64,000 nt of DNA, taken from positions 454,001-518,000 of the forward strand of contig JAANDG010000003.1 in NCBI GenBank assembly GCA_036852015.1, given 5' to 3'. Positions 22,497 to 35,582 of this stretch are shown here, piece by piece (position 1 is the stretch's first letter; every line of letters starts with the position of its first letter). This stretch comes from Pelodera strongyloides (taxonomy: Eukaryota; Nematoda; Chromadorea; Rhabditida; Rhabditidae). Under the pieces are notes generated by a model. It was not told the origin of the DNA. It was given only the letters and a program-made list of their open reading frames with translations, and made no database searches. Made by a program: the position numbers and the translations under genes.

Positions 22497-25400
22497 TTAA
22501 AATCCCTCATCCACGTACATATTCACAAACGCATCTTTCTTCAATGGAAATATGCCCGTTCTCGAGAACTGAAAAATATTAAAATTAATGACGCTTCATG
22601 CCATTTCTCATTGGAAACGCACAGAAAACACGCGATATGTGGGGGAAATCTGATGAGTAATTCGTAAACTGGAGTGTAGCGGAATCACTTTCCTAATTAC
22701 GCAGTCAGTGCCAACAACCTAACACGCAATCTGGTGAGGTATGGCGTAGTTGAACAGAAAATGCAGCAACGGAATAAAACATTACTTTGAAACTTGTAAC
22801 ACCTAAACCCTATCTAAAAAGGCGAAATACATTGGATTACGTATATGGTACGCCCAAAAAACGACAAGCATGTCATGGCTTTCTACGGAAATTGTTTCAT
22901 CCATCACAGTGAATATAAACTACATTACCTGTGAATGCCGATTCTTGAGCTTATCACATTGACATAGTGGTGGATCGCAACAAGGAAGTACATTTAAGGA
23001 ATAGTTGCCGAGCTGTTGCGGAACTGGTACTAATGAACTCCGATGCTCGATTAGATAGCCGGATATCGTTGCGCGAATCTGAAACATGACAGAAAATGTA
23101 AACCAATAAAGGATGTGTGGGTCCAGCGAACCTGTCAGCTGCAGGTATTCAATTTCAGTTAAGTTAGTGCTTCGAGCAACCGAAATTGCTACCTATGCAT
23201 TCCAATGAGAGAGTTTGGGCACGATGAGAATAGGGTCGAAAAGGGAAAATTTTCATATTCACCACTCAATTCCCCGTGGGGAATTTACCCGTCTTTCACT
23301 GCATGTTTCACAGTAGAATGATAGTTTCTGTCCCCGGGGAATAATTCCCTGAGTGAATCGGAGTGGAGAATATGGCCTCTGATTGCTACTGACCTCTTGA
23401 CTGAAATCATTGTCTTCTAATGGGTACAACTCATACGGATCGTGTTGTAGATCGTAGATTAATGGCGGGTTGTGCACTGTCAAATGCGCGTCCGGACACT
23501 TTTGTGACACGTACCTAAAAGCACATGTGCATATTGATTACGGGTTTTTTTGCGGTGTGTTTCTGTCTATACTACCGCATTTTGCACGAAACCTGCATAT
23601 ATAATATGAAAAAGTATATTCTCGTGTAGTTCAAAAATACTGTAAATATTTTCCCCATTAGGAATAAAAATACGGCATGCATTATGTTCCATCACAGGAA
23701 AAAATTTGTCATTTGCAGCGTAAGTGCATTACATATACACGTGCAACTTACAACACGGTGCAAATTCTGGGAAAGCCTATCTGGGAAGCTGTATAATGTG
23801 TGTGCACTGAACGGAAGTTCCCATTGTGCACTGGGAAAAAATCCCAGACTGAAGGCTTACCAATCATCAATAGGTTTGCCATTGGGACAAAAGTACAACA
23901 GATTAGGATCTCCTGTGGCATTCAAGAAAATTGGCGACGTTTTGTAGTGGATCTAAATTAATAAAATTGTTTCCGTAAAGTGGCTTAGGCCTTAGGCTTA
24001 GGCTCATTCAGACAAGCCTTTGGACTTTGGACTAACGTAACACTCATGTGTTCTTACTTTACAGTACCTTTTTGACTTTCGGTTGTATTTCTCAGCTTTT
24101 GTCATACCTTATAATTGCCCAATCGTATCGCCATCAGATGCGTATTACAATAGAAGAAAATGGGACGCTCTCGGCTCAAATATCCGTATTTCTCTTCACT
24201 TTCCCCTCTTATTTCTTCCCATATATTGGTCCCGTCCAATGGTTGTTGCGGAACTTTGGACACCTAAAATCAGTTCTTCGGATTTTGCGGGAAAAAAGGT
24301 TACCAAAAAACCATGCTGTGCGACCAAAACCCCCTATCTTATTCACGACTCGGACGTCGTTGGACTCAGTTGGACTCGGTTACCCAGGGTTGTCCTAGGT
24401 TTTATCTAATAAGCCTCAGAGGTTGTATTCAGCAACACGCAGGGAGCCCACCCTGGCCCTGGCCTCCCCAGGGAGCTGAAGAGTGCGTAGAGAGTGCGAG
24501 AACGGAAGAGACGCAGATTGCTCGTGAGCCTAGGGAGGGCTGCCTATGTGTTGATGAATACGACCTCATGTTCCAGAACACGATGACCTACCACAAATGG
24601 ACATTGGTTGATTTCCCTCAACGTAGCGTACACATCCATACTGCTGACGACTTCGTGGCTCACCCGGCCCGCCTGAAAATTTTAAATGTTTAATTAAAAT
24701 AAAGTTGCTACAAAGTTAAACCTACATGAACGCGAGTATATAGTATATGTGCTTGATATGTCAGGATGTCCCCAGATGACTGGTTTGTCGTTTGTACTCT
24801 CAGTAGGCGCTCCTCACTATTTACGGAAAACTGTGCATCAATTCAAGTAATTATTTTTGTATAAAGCAAAAACCGATTAAGGCAAAATGCCGGCTGTTTT
24901 TTGAAGCGCATCGTGGACATCTGAATTCTTACTTATTTATGCTAATTTGCTCGAATTTAGCTCGATTTTTTATTCTAATATATGTTCATCTGCATAAGCA
25001 ACTTATTACGATGGTGTGCACGATGTGTTTCAAAAACCGGCCAGTATTTCGCTCTAAAGTTTAAACTTACGGGAACAGTTCCAGGTTGCCATGCCACAAA
25101 AGGAATTCGGAAGCCGCCTTCGAAGCTGTTTGACTTACCGCCTGCAAGTAACCAATAAGCACTTTCACCCTTTCTCGGCCCAGTGGAAAAAAATAAAACT
25201 CATCACAACACGTTGAACTCGTAAGCAAGGCGATATGCAACGTGCATCTCTGTCTATATATCTCTATTTATTGTCTTGCACCTTCCTCTTTGTCTAACCG
25301 TCCTTATGTCTCCATCTATTTTGTCTAAACTAAACTTCACTCAACCTTTTAGTCCACCGGTCGATCCACCATTCAAGCAGAGCTCGACGTGTGGTCCGTG

Positions 25401-27507
25401 ATCGCTCATTAGAATAACTAATGTGTTCTTCTCTATTCCGTTGGCAACGAGTGAATCCAACACCTCGCCCACGGCCCAAGACATCTCATTGATGTTATCA
25501 CCGTATAAGCCTGGAAAGAAATCGTTTGCAAAATAAACTTGAAACCATCTAATTGTAAGTCCTGGAAACGTTCTTTGTCCTAAAACACTCAACTACGTGT
25601 GGAGTGTGGAGCGGCGTGATTGTACCTACAGCCGGAGAATAGTTCAAGGCGGCTTGCACGCCAAATTTAATTCACCCAGTTACATACTAAAAGGACGGAG
25701 CACAGTATGACGTAAACATTTACCTCGAACAGAAGAACCAAGAAATCGTGCGTTGGCAAACTGAGCGCTATGCACGTGCGGGAAGGAGAAGTAGAAGAAA
25801 AACGGTTTCTCGTGTTGATCCTGAAAAACTGTATAAATAATATCATATAAGCCACGTCACTGTCACACTGTAACACTATATTCCGTATTTAGGTTCTAAA
25901 AATGAATACAGAAATAAATATATTATATATATATATATAAACAAATAACATACACATATAGCAAACCTTAAGCATTCGTAACCGAAGAAACCGTCGCCAG
26001 TCGTTCACCAATGTATCAGTGATATGATCGAAATTGATCGGCTGTTGTACAATTTCATCACCTTCGAACAGGAAGCAAAGGGTCGAGTTGGGTCCATAGG
26101 TCATAAATTTCTGAAAATATCGTAGTTTAATTTGTTATTGTTCCTTAGTATCTACCTTTGGGTTACTCCAGCATGGGTGTTCCTGCGTACTGGGGGAGCG
26201 GTGTGTTGCGAGTTACATCGCTAACCGGTCAATTGTAAGTTTAATTCCACTCTCATTTTTCGTGAATGATAGATGTGCTCAATATTTCAGCTTTTATGCG
26301 ACATATTATTGTTAGTTGAGTCACCTTAGAATAATAACTACTGTTTATCTGATCAACGCACCTGAGATGTGTCGCACTCCCAAGTGTTCGTGAATGGCAT
26401 ATTTACTCCAACCCAGTCGAATCCTCGTCGTGAGGGCAGGTGACTACCATCCGTACTATTAAATTTATTCATTCCCAGGTGCCACTTTCCGATCATACCA
26501 GTGGAATACCCTACAACAGATCATGTCATTCACAGATAAAAAAAATCATACATTAATTTTTCAGGAACGTGTATTTGGAAAAAGAAAAAGAATTTGTGTA
26601 TATGAGTCATTTTCATATAGCGTAAAAAACGCACCTAATTCCTTTAGCATTTCGGCCATCGTTTTTTCGTTCTTCGGTAGTCCACCAATGTCTTGTGGTA
26701 AAAATACGCGTGCGCCGCCCGTTACACCCAGACGTATAGGTAACCGGCCTGTAAATAAAGAGTTATGATTTTTTACCAATGTGTTATCGGGGTCACATGT
26801 TTTTTTTAATAATCAGTGTTTTCACTTTCCTGTGAGTAACTGTACCCTTGTAGCTACTGTAGTGTCATACAACTTTTTCAAGAGATGTTGAACGTGCCTG
26901 TCATAAAGCCTGCCCGGCTTGGGCTACACATACTGTCTGCCGAGTAGGCTTGTGTAAAACGTGTGCCTTCCGCTATCATCCTGTCTAACTGGTTTCTCTC
27001 TTGTGTTGGATGGCCATAGGATTGAATATCACCAAAACCTGAAAATATATTTTAGCTTACCTTATATGAAAAAAAAAACTTTTTTTTTGCCTTGAAGCCT
27101 GTCCACATATTAATTACCTACGACATACATAGATAGGTCCCCTAACGGAGAATGCACCTCTGGATGCCATCCTTGTTTCTTATTAGTTCTGCGAGGAGGC
27201 TAATAAAACTGATATTACCGTAAAAACGTTCTGAAGGAACAGTAATTGTATGTAAAATGCTGACGCAGTATGAGCTAAGAGTTCTTCCAAATACTATAAC
27301 ATCAGTTTTTTAAAGAAGTTTTTTTAAGATATAATATCAGCGCCATAGTTCCGGCTAATATCGTCATATGTTTGGCTTACCCAAATCGTCGACCATAAGT
27401 ATCACAACATTTGGGTGCGTGGGCGAGGGCGGGCGGTCGCAATAACTGGCAGAAACAGTGGATCTGCTTATCGCTTCGGTTAATAGCACCGATAATATAC
27501 TCAACAT
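22497..27507 (-). CDS. sulfatase of the steryl-sulfatase clade, complete, 14 exons
   Basis: Hydrolyses sulfate esters, probably of steroids or glycans, in the ER, lysosome or extracellular space. Exons (high to low): 27507-27381, 27038-26898, 26748-26635, 26510-26362, 26110-25967, 25820-25724, 25510-25346, 25141-25071, 24672-24592, 24263-24108, 23952-23861, 23514-23394, 23078-22929 and 22568-22497. The sum is 1,680 nt, 559 residues. A hydrophobic leader ([14 protein letters not shown]) precedes the metal-binding VDDLG at 39-43. The signature [12 protein letters not shown] puts the formylglycine cysteine at 80 and its arginine at 84. GKWHLG is at 135-140, FPHVH at 238-242, SDHGPH at 293-298 and [10 protein letters not shown] at 313-322. 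The block [16 protein letters not shown] and the tail [11 protein letters not shown] resemble mammalian STS/ARSE-type enzymes; C. elegans sul-2 is a candidate orthologue. I see no STS membrane hairpin. Intron 2 needs a GC donor. The exon 9/10 junction is the least certain; if exon 13 is unspliced the protein ends VM. Confidence 0.9.
23252..23390. repeat. CATATTCACCACTC inverted element in sulfatase intron 12
   Basis: Arms are TTTTCATATTCACCACTCAA with CCCCGTGGGGAA on the left and GGGGAATAATTCCC with GTGGAGAATATGGCCTCT on the right. Relatives are at 52440-52535 and 57325-57435. It slightly overlaps the end of the following exon's intron region. Confidence 0.65.
24877..25058. repeat. CCGGCCGG element in sulfatase intron 8
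   Basis: Starts TTAAGGCAAAATGCCGGCTG and ends CCGGCCAGTATTTCGCTCTAA, both TTAA ends mutated or worn. It ends only 13 bases from exon 8 at 25071. Confidence 0.8.
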
Positions 27508-30146
27508 ATTGAAGAAAATATCTGAAGGTAATGAGAATAGTATTTGTTAATTGTTGATCAGTTCAACGGATGATAAGACACGGTAAATCCATTCAGACAG
27601 TATCTGAAGTTATGGGATAGAAGGCTAATCCGCCTTGGACAAAAACTTTTGTTTCTCATGTTTTCATTATTATACGGTATTTTCAATGCATCTGTCTACA
27701 TTTTGCATACGAACAAACGACAACGTAATGCAACGTTCTAAGAGTGACAGTATATTAGAAGAATAACAAATACAACATATGCTACACGCATATGACAGGC
27801 TCCTACAAAAATGTGTTATATATAAATATTTGTACTATATCCTGAGAATACGGGGCTTCCGAGCAGAGACCACATTTGCTTACAGACATAGGCGGACAAA
27901 AAGTGTTATGAACATAGGTGCATACGAAGTGTTTTTTCTGATCGAGGACGTTTTATCCTCAAAAATGTCAACGTAGTGAGGAGGCAGATCAACAAAGGGG
28001 CAAAAGAAGCCATGCAAAAGTACGCAACTGAAAAAATGTGGTCTCTAGAAGGATGAAGGCCAAAAATCGGATGCCGATATGATTTTGGTTTAGTAACGAA
28101 ATTCACTGGTTCAAATACACTTGTTTGACTTGTTATCCTGAGTTGAGAGTTATTTTCCCTGGTGAAGGTTGTGTAACGGCGAAATGTTTCCGTTGTGTGC
28201 GTTTATCATCTGATTTACGCTTCAGCTTTTGGTTTTATGAAAAGAATAAGCAAATACATAAAAAAAATTTTTTAATTACTTGTATTAGTTAGTCTGAGAA
28301 TGAGCGGTTCTCAGAAAGAATGCCGTGGATAAAACTGCATGTCAAGTTGAAACTCCACAATGTCAACGAGCCACGGTATTTTGAAAAATTAAATTGACCG
28401 CAACAGCCATACGATGGTTTTTTTTGGCAAACAACGAAATCATGTCCCAAGTGAACATCCATAATCAGTCAAATAGGTATAACAGTAAAGATGCACATAT
28501 AATAATAAAGGTTTATTGATTACATAAATAACATATAATCAAAAGGCACCGTAAGACGAAATATAATCAAAAATGGTAGGTTGTCGCACAGAATGAGAAG
28601 TTACGTAGGCCAAGTGCTATAACAAAGATAAATTTAGATGTTAGACCCATATTCAGTAGAGTTGAACTCTACGAGGCCCCGCGTCTGAAATACGCGGTCC
28701 TGTAAGTTTTGGTATTTGGGTTTTAGAAAAAAAAACAGAAATTAGTTATACCTCGCCGCGTGTAGACGAGAAGTATACATAACTAAATGCTGTCAAGCCC
28801 ATCTTCAAGAAAAATCTGTCTACTGCATCGATGTCGGATTAACATTAGATATTTATAAGGTATTGTCCGATCGATCAACACGTGTAGGTCTTCACCGTAG
28901 TAGATCACTACAAGACAGCGATTTTTGATTTTCCAAACAACATTTGTTGGGATATTCTTGGAAACACAGTTCCCTAACCATGGGAATTATGATCGGTGGC
29001 CAACTATCTACATTTTTAGATGCAATATTTTGTTATTTTGCCCAGTCACGAAAGTACGGAACGCAAAATTAGGATAACAAACAACAGGATATATTTATTT
29101 GGGTTAAAAAATGTGTTTTCCATTTCAGACGTTTGAGGTTGTTCCGAAATTGGAGATATTTTGCCAGGTGAGACCTTCTTGCGAACCCGGTACCGTTTCT
29201 CACGAATCTGTTCTTATGAAATTATTCTAGCAATTTTGATAAGTATGAAAAGGGAGTTTGATGTGCATGATAAAGTTACAAAGAGTACGGCAGCGCGACT
29301 CCGAAGTACCTCTAATTCTGCGCATTGCGACGCGATCAGATACAATGCGTGAATTATTTACTGCTGATACTGTCATTACAACTAAATTACTGCACTCTTA
29401 TCAAATTATTTCATTACTCTTATATTAACCAGACACGCGTAAGTAATCTTTGATTACCGAGCTCACCACGTTCCTCAGACTATATAACTGCTCATTATAC
29501 CCGATTTGTGATTACTATATCAGTGTGAGTGTTTATTTTTTGGCTTCACGTTACGTATGCAAAGAACTTTGTTGCGATTCTTTCTTTCTTTTTCGGAAAT
29601 ATTTCAATTTATGAGCTGGAAATTGCACGTACTAACAGCTACTAACAGTCTGTATGCATCTTCTGACTAGCTCCAGGCAAATAACATGCTATATTACTTG
29701 AAACTACGAAAGTCGTGGTAGCGTGAATATATTGTGAGAATACCGCAAAAGTAGCAGAACTTTATGTTATCCTTATGTTTTATGTTAACTGCTTCAAGTT
29801 GAATAAATAGTTGACATAAAAAAAACCAATGTTGTTCTAGGCTATTTTGAGTCAAGCTTCAACCATGTTCAGTTCATTAATCCCTTAAATGGAAAACTTA
29901 ATAATGAAACCAGTCAAGCAAACTATTTCTAGAAATAGATGGAATTTTCAGTTAACATCAATGAAACTACACTGAAAAAACACGATCTTGCACAAGAACA
30001 AAACATCGTTACACGATATTTCCCTCACATATCAGAAGTTATTTCCATAAAAACACCATAAAAAAAGTTCATTGCGTAAGAAAGCCTACATGATACGACC
30101 CATAAACAGTACAGAACGAAAACGACGGTTCTGATAGTCTGTAAAT
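27508..30146. other. gene-poor stretch, nothing recognised
   Basis: AT-rich, with short overlapping open frames on both strands and no exon run. A possible promoter region of the sulfatase lies above 27507, but no clear motif was found. No tRNA or other RNA gene was identified. Confidence 0.4.
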
Positions 30147-30329
30147 TTAAAGCGAAATACCGGCCGGTTTTTGAAACGCATTGCGTACACCTGCTTTCTT
30201 ATGCAGCATATGCAAATGAGCAAAAATTAGAATAAAAACTAGACCCCAATTAGACCCCACGTTGCATAAATGCATATGAATGAAAGTACTTGAGATGCGT
30301 TTCAAAAACCGGCCAGTATTTCGCTTTAA
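30147..30329. repeat. CCGGCCGG TTAA element
   Basis: Starts TTAAAGCGAAATACCGGCCG and ends CCGGCCAGTATTTCGCTTTAA; both TTAA sites are intact. Confidence 0.88.
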
Positions 30330-33082
30330 ACATCTACTTGTTAGTCAACGTTCCCTGTTGACGAGTTGCACGTTTGAGATGTGAGCCTAGACATAGTGGA
30401 TATGAAGCCGAAGATTACTTCATCATAGTACCCAAAAGCTTACAAGGGAAGTGTCAGTGAGCAGCTGTCGCATTTGTTTTTGTAAATAAATTTTCGGTCA
30501 TTTCGGACCGATTATAGCGCTGCTTCAGAATCCGTCGAGAAAAACTGCTTCCAGTTTTTCTGTAAAGAGTTATGGGGCTTATACCACCTTGATATAACAA
30601 CTGCAAGTCTTAATAATATGCCAAAAGGTCCTGTACAGTTTTTCTTATAAACGTTCGCTTTCTGTCGTCAAAGTGTTTGTTTTCCTAAGGTGGACTTGTG
30701 GAAACAACATTTCCTAAATATGAACCAAATATAGAGGAAAACAATTTGCCACCCAAAATAAACTCTATCGCTTTCATCTAGCAAACTGAATTAGTGCCAC
30801 GCGTGAGCCGCCATTATTGTTTGTCATTTCGGTGCTATTTCCGCGCTCATTTTGCACCACCGCACACACACATAGAGAGAATAGAAAGCGGATGTGCGAG
30901 TGGGCAATAACTGCTTTAAGTAATTAACATCAAATAATTGGGTTAAGGGGGGCCCCCCACTGAAGACCTTTCCATAGCAAGAAAAAATGAATGGAAAACG
31001 GGGAAGACGTCATTCAGACAAAAATGCCAAGCGAACAAAGAACGCGGTAGTATTTTGCAGAGATGAACAGATGAAAGTCAGATTTTTTAAAGGAAACTGA
31101 TAGTCGTTACTTGGTCATGTTCGGTAAGTTCCAGACAGGGTTTAGACGTCACAAGACTTTGTGTTTTAGCAAGATGACAAGAAACGTGTGCTACCCTATG
31201 TTTGGTCCTATCTAGAGCCGAAGTTTAAACCCAACAAGTAAGACTAAGCCTACGCCTAAGTATAACTGTAAGCCTAGTCAAACATCTGGAGTCTGCACGC
31301 TAAGGAGTCGTCGTTTAAGAAGTGTCGTCACACCCAGAAGCTGATCGGTAAGTGTGTTCCCGACGTAGGCATAATATATGTTGCATGTGTGCTTGCTTGA
31401 GATGTAGAGAGAGAGATAGAGAGAATGAGAGAGATAGAGAAGCGGGGGACCACCCGAAAGTTAGGTGCTTCTGCAGCAGACAGATAATGACCGGATAGAG
31501 CCACATAAGTAAACGATCTTTGGCGTTCAAAGGTGACTCAAAGAAAGGTACAATAACAAAGGACGACGTCAGGAGCGGAAAAGCGGAAACAAATAATATA
31601 CCCAGAAAGGTCAGAGACCTATAATTTGCCGTTTTGACGTCAGTGTATCCTAAGACATTGCACTTGCTTCAAAGCCCAGGTACTATGTTCCTATGTGATA
31701 TCTTGGACGCTCCACGATGTTGCGTCTCATCAGTGGTCATGCGAATCTTCTTCGAATTTTAGCATGCTAATCGATATGAAATGAAGTTCAACAGTTTACT
31801 TAAAAATAGCTGTTTTTATCACTCAGTCAGTTTTTTTTCGGATTTTCACTAAGCGGTACTTACAAAGAATGGGAAGCGACCGCATTCCTAATGTATTGAC
31901 ACCACATATATGAGAACAACAATCAAGTGGATTTAAAGTATTTGTCGAAAACGCCGCTATTTAACAGATTCAGTGAGATAGAACATAAAATAAGCATCGC
32001 AAATAAATATATTTCAAAGAAAGGCAAAGTATCTCAAACTGCGAGAGAACTTGTGACACAACAAACTACAATGTCTCCAAGAAAATGGCGTAAACCTGCC
32101 AAGATCTGGCGCATGCTTGGCTTCATTATCACTCAAACTAAAATGCGGCCTCGCGCGCATATGTGTGCTTTTACACAGCTGCGCACTTCTTTCCCGAATC
32201 AAGCAAACGTTTGTTTTTTGAATTTTGATTCTTATTTTTTTTATATGTGCGACTGCAGCTCACTGAAGACATGGCATTTCGCTCATTTCCATTATTCATG
32301 ATAGAGCAGCAGTAAAGGTTGTGAATTTGTTAGGACTGCCTGAGTCAAAAATGTCAAAATTCCAGAGCATAGATTTCACTCTGATTTCTGATGCTGACCC
32401 CAAAACCCAGACTCGTCGTACGCTGAAGATAAACTACAACAGTTGTATCTCAATTATGAAATTGCTAGGCTAATTTGCGAGCGAGGACGTTGCCGCGCCG
32501 CACTAGCCATATTTCAAAATTTCGACGACAATAGATCGGAAGGATGAGATGAGGAGACACAGCCATTCATTTATGATTTATATACATCCATTCGTGTCCA
32601 ACAAAACAAGTTACCGTATGTCTTACGGTGGGCGGGGCTTGCCCTTTATGTGAGCAGAGCAGTTTAATTCACCAACATACATTAAATGAAGTTGCACTAT
32701 TTATGAAGTAAGATTTCATATAACAAATTGCATCCGCTAATTTTTATTGCAACTGAAAAGTTGTGCGGTCTAGTAGTGATCATATTAACGTGTGCCTTGT
32801 GTTCAAGCAAATTGATGATAAAAAAATTCATATTGGATAAAAATTTAATGTATCAGACACACTCAGACGACAAACATGTTCAAGATATCACAATAATTAT
32901 CTGACAAGTCATTATATATGCATACATATGCAATTGTTTACTAATTAGACTTTTGTCCTAATAATCCACAATAAGAAAAAATCCAACGAAGCAAACATCA
33001 AAGTGTCTGGTTCAGAAGAAATATTCCTTTTGGTTTGTCATACTACGGTAGTCTTGTGACTTGCGAGTAATTGACAACGTTG
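30330..33082. other. gene-poor stretch with minor repeats
   Basis: Contains the G/C block GGGGGGCCCCCC at 30950-30960 and a (GA)n-like patch at 31399-31441. An open frame at 31927-32301 begins with a non-ATG codon, has no family motif and no splice support. Confidence 0.4.
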
Positions 33083-33265
33083 TTAAAGCGAAATGCCGGC
33101 CGGTTTTTGAAACACATCGAGTACACCATCATTCTTATGCGGCTTAGGCAAATGAACATAAATTAGAACAAATTAGAACAGCTAAATTCGAGCAACTTTG
33201 CATAAATACGTAAGAATTCAGCTGTCCACGATTCGTTTGAAAAACCGGCCGGTGTTTCTCTTTAA
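33083..33265. repeat. CCGGCCGG TTAA element
   Basis: Starts TTAAAGCGAAATGCCGGCCG and ends CCGGCCGGTGTTTCTCTTTAA. Its final TTAA is also the first TTAA of the next element. Confidence 0.88.
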
Positions 33266-33679
33266 AGGGTCAGGCCCATTTCAAATGACCCCTATTTTTG
33301 ATGTTTCCATCTGATTCTCCATGTCAAATACAGTAGGAAACGATATTTTTCCAATATTCAAGTGCAAAATTCAGGCAGTATTCAGCAATTTGCCATTGCC
33401 AGTCATACCCAACTGTTTATCGCAGTTGTCACGCCCCTTCGCGCTAATTGGACAATAAGCTCTATTGGGCGCGGCAATTGTGATATTGGCCAATGAGCGC
33501 GAATGGGCTTGCCAACTGCGATAGATAGTTGGGTATGACTGCCCACGATAAATTGTTGAATAGTGTGTGAATTTTGAGCTTGTAAGTTAGAAAAATATTG
33601 CATCCAACTATATTTGACATAGAGAATCAGATGGAATCATCAAAAATAGGGGTTATTTGAAATGGGCCTGATCCTTTAA
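33262..33679. repeat. GGGTCAGGCCCATTTCA TTAA palindrome
   Basis: Starts TTAAAGGGTCAGGCCCATTT and ends AAATGGGCCTGATCCTTTAA. The inner arms carry ATACCCAACTGTTTATCGCA and the mirrored GATAGTTGGGTATGAC. The ends match those of the 2.7-kb element at 60790-63470. Confidence 0.88.
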
Positions 33680-35142
33680 AGGAGTTTTTCCGAATTCTCC
33701 CTCTTTCAGCACAACTAAATTAAGCATTCGTGGGCCATAAACTTCACCAACTAAAGTCAAACAAACAATACGATATTTGCTCGCAAACTACTGATATTAA
33801 AGATTGCATTATGTATGTTCCGGTGTACCCTGTACCCAACATAAATACAATAAGGTGCGTTGTACCCTTCAATAAAAAGTAAAAGATAAAAGAAATAAAA
33901 GTAAAAATTTGGCGCCTCATGCTGGAATCGAACCAGCGACCTTCTGTTAGTAACAACATAACTTCAATAAGTAACTTCATCATAAAATTGCACCAATTGG
34001 CACATTTGGTCATTGAAGTTCGATGCGATCATTACCGTAATCCCTACGTAGAGCAATTTATAAAACACTCATGCTCCTTCTCTATTATTAGGCGTAGATA
34101 ATCGCACATATGCCTCCACTTTCCCTTCTTTATGACGGTAAAAACAGAATTTTAATTTCGTCTTTGGGCAGGAAAAACATATGTTTGAAACGCGGAAGTT
34201 ATCTGAACGGAAAAATTGCTAGTTTCAAAAGTCAGATGATCAAACTTTTGATTAAAGTTTAATTCTTTGACTGCTGTGCTGGGTACGCAAAAGACAAAAG
34301 AGTCAGGTGCGCAAAACAGTTTTTTTTTCCAAAATGTACGACTACATGCAGAATACGTATTTGGCAACAACATAGTTTTGCACGTGAATTATCGAAACAT
34401 ATATTTTGCAACAAATTAGGATTGCACCTAAGCTAATATTAAGTCAGTTAATTATATGTTATGTTACAATTAACCGACATGCTGCGTAAGAAATGGAGTG
34501 CTCTGCGTCGTATTCAGCTGTCGCACTTTTTAAGAACGACGCGCCATGAGAAACCAGTTCCATCATCAATCGAAAGGCCTTCAATGTGATTTACTCTGAA
34601 GAGAGCTGCAGAATCCGTAGCTACCCGACTCTTCAAAGTAAGCATCTTTGTGCGACTGACACCGGTACTTACAATTAGGAAGTGCACTAATAATACCGCT
34701 GTTCACAATGATGATGATATAGAAGCACCGTAGTACACCGTGAAATAATGGTGTTGATTACAGTACTGCAGGAGTTCACCACATTTTAGTGAAATGAGAA
34801 TACATAAATGTATCATAGTAAGCACACGAATATTGCATCTGACAATAGCATATACTAACTGGGCAGAAAACAAGTTGTACATTCCTTGCGACCAGTGAAA
34901 ATAAATACGCTTGTATTATGCAAGCTTGTGTTCCCATTCATTTTGTACTTTGAACAAAAAAGCTAATCTTTTGCACTCTTTGCAGACACATGCATGGATA
35001 CATGAGATAACTAGCATTTATGTGGACTAATAGGACAAAAACGAGGAAGTGCAATTATAATTGGACTATACTCTAATGTTACAGTATGAAAAATCCAAAG
35101 TGCAAAGTTCAGTCCGACCTTCAATTTCCCATGAAACTTAGT
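33680..35142. other. gene-poor stretch; tRNA-like T-arm fragment
   Basis: On the minus strand at about 33903-33935 a GCTGG-TTCGATT-CCAGC stem-loop resembles a tRNA T-arm (RNA polymerase III B box), but no matching acceptor or D arm is visible. The rest shows no exon. Confidence 0.35.
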
Positions 35143-35582
35143 TTAAAGGATCGCAGTCACTACAAAATCGTCGTTTTTCTTCGAGTTTACTTGTATTTAG
35201 TAAAAAATAGAGACAAATACTTTACCATTACCGAATAATTTGAATTCCAACTCAGGGAGTGGACAAGTAGAAAAGTAGTTCTACTTAACTACCGCGTGAT
35301 TATGAAACGTGTGGTGATATACACGCAGACCCTTGCAGTATATGTAAAGATATAATATGCAGATATTTGCCGAAATAATTTGCATACCCCCGATCGGCAA
35401 GCAGCTGTATGAACACGTTTCGTGATCTTGCGGTAGTTAAGTAGAACTACTTTTCTACTTGTTCACTCCTTGAGTTGGAATTCAAATTATTCGGTAATGG
35501 TAAAGTATTTGTCTCTATTCTTTACTAAATACAAGAAAACTCGAAGAAAAACGACGATTTTGTAGTGACTGCGATCCTTTAA
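35143..35582. repeat. CAGTCACTACAAA TTAA palindrome, best copy
   Basis: Starts TTAAAGGATCGCAGTCACTA and ends TAGTGACTGCGATCCTTTAA. The arms are nearly identical over about 190 bp each (TCGTCGTTTTTCTTCGAGTT, GGTAAAGTATTTGTCTCTAT). Confidence 0.92.

Noticed and set aside
33903..33990. Possible tRNA on the minus strand
   Set aside because: The T-arm is convincing but no complementary acceptor strand, D-arm or 7-base anticodon loop with U33 can be placed upstream at normal spacing.
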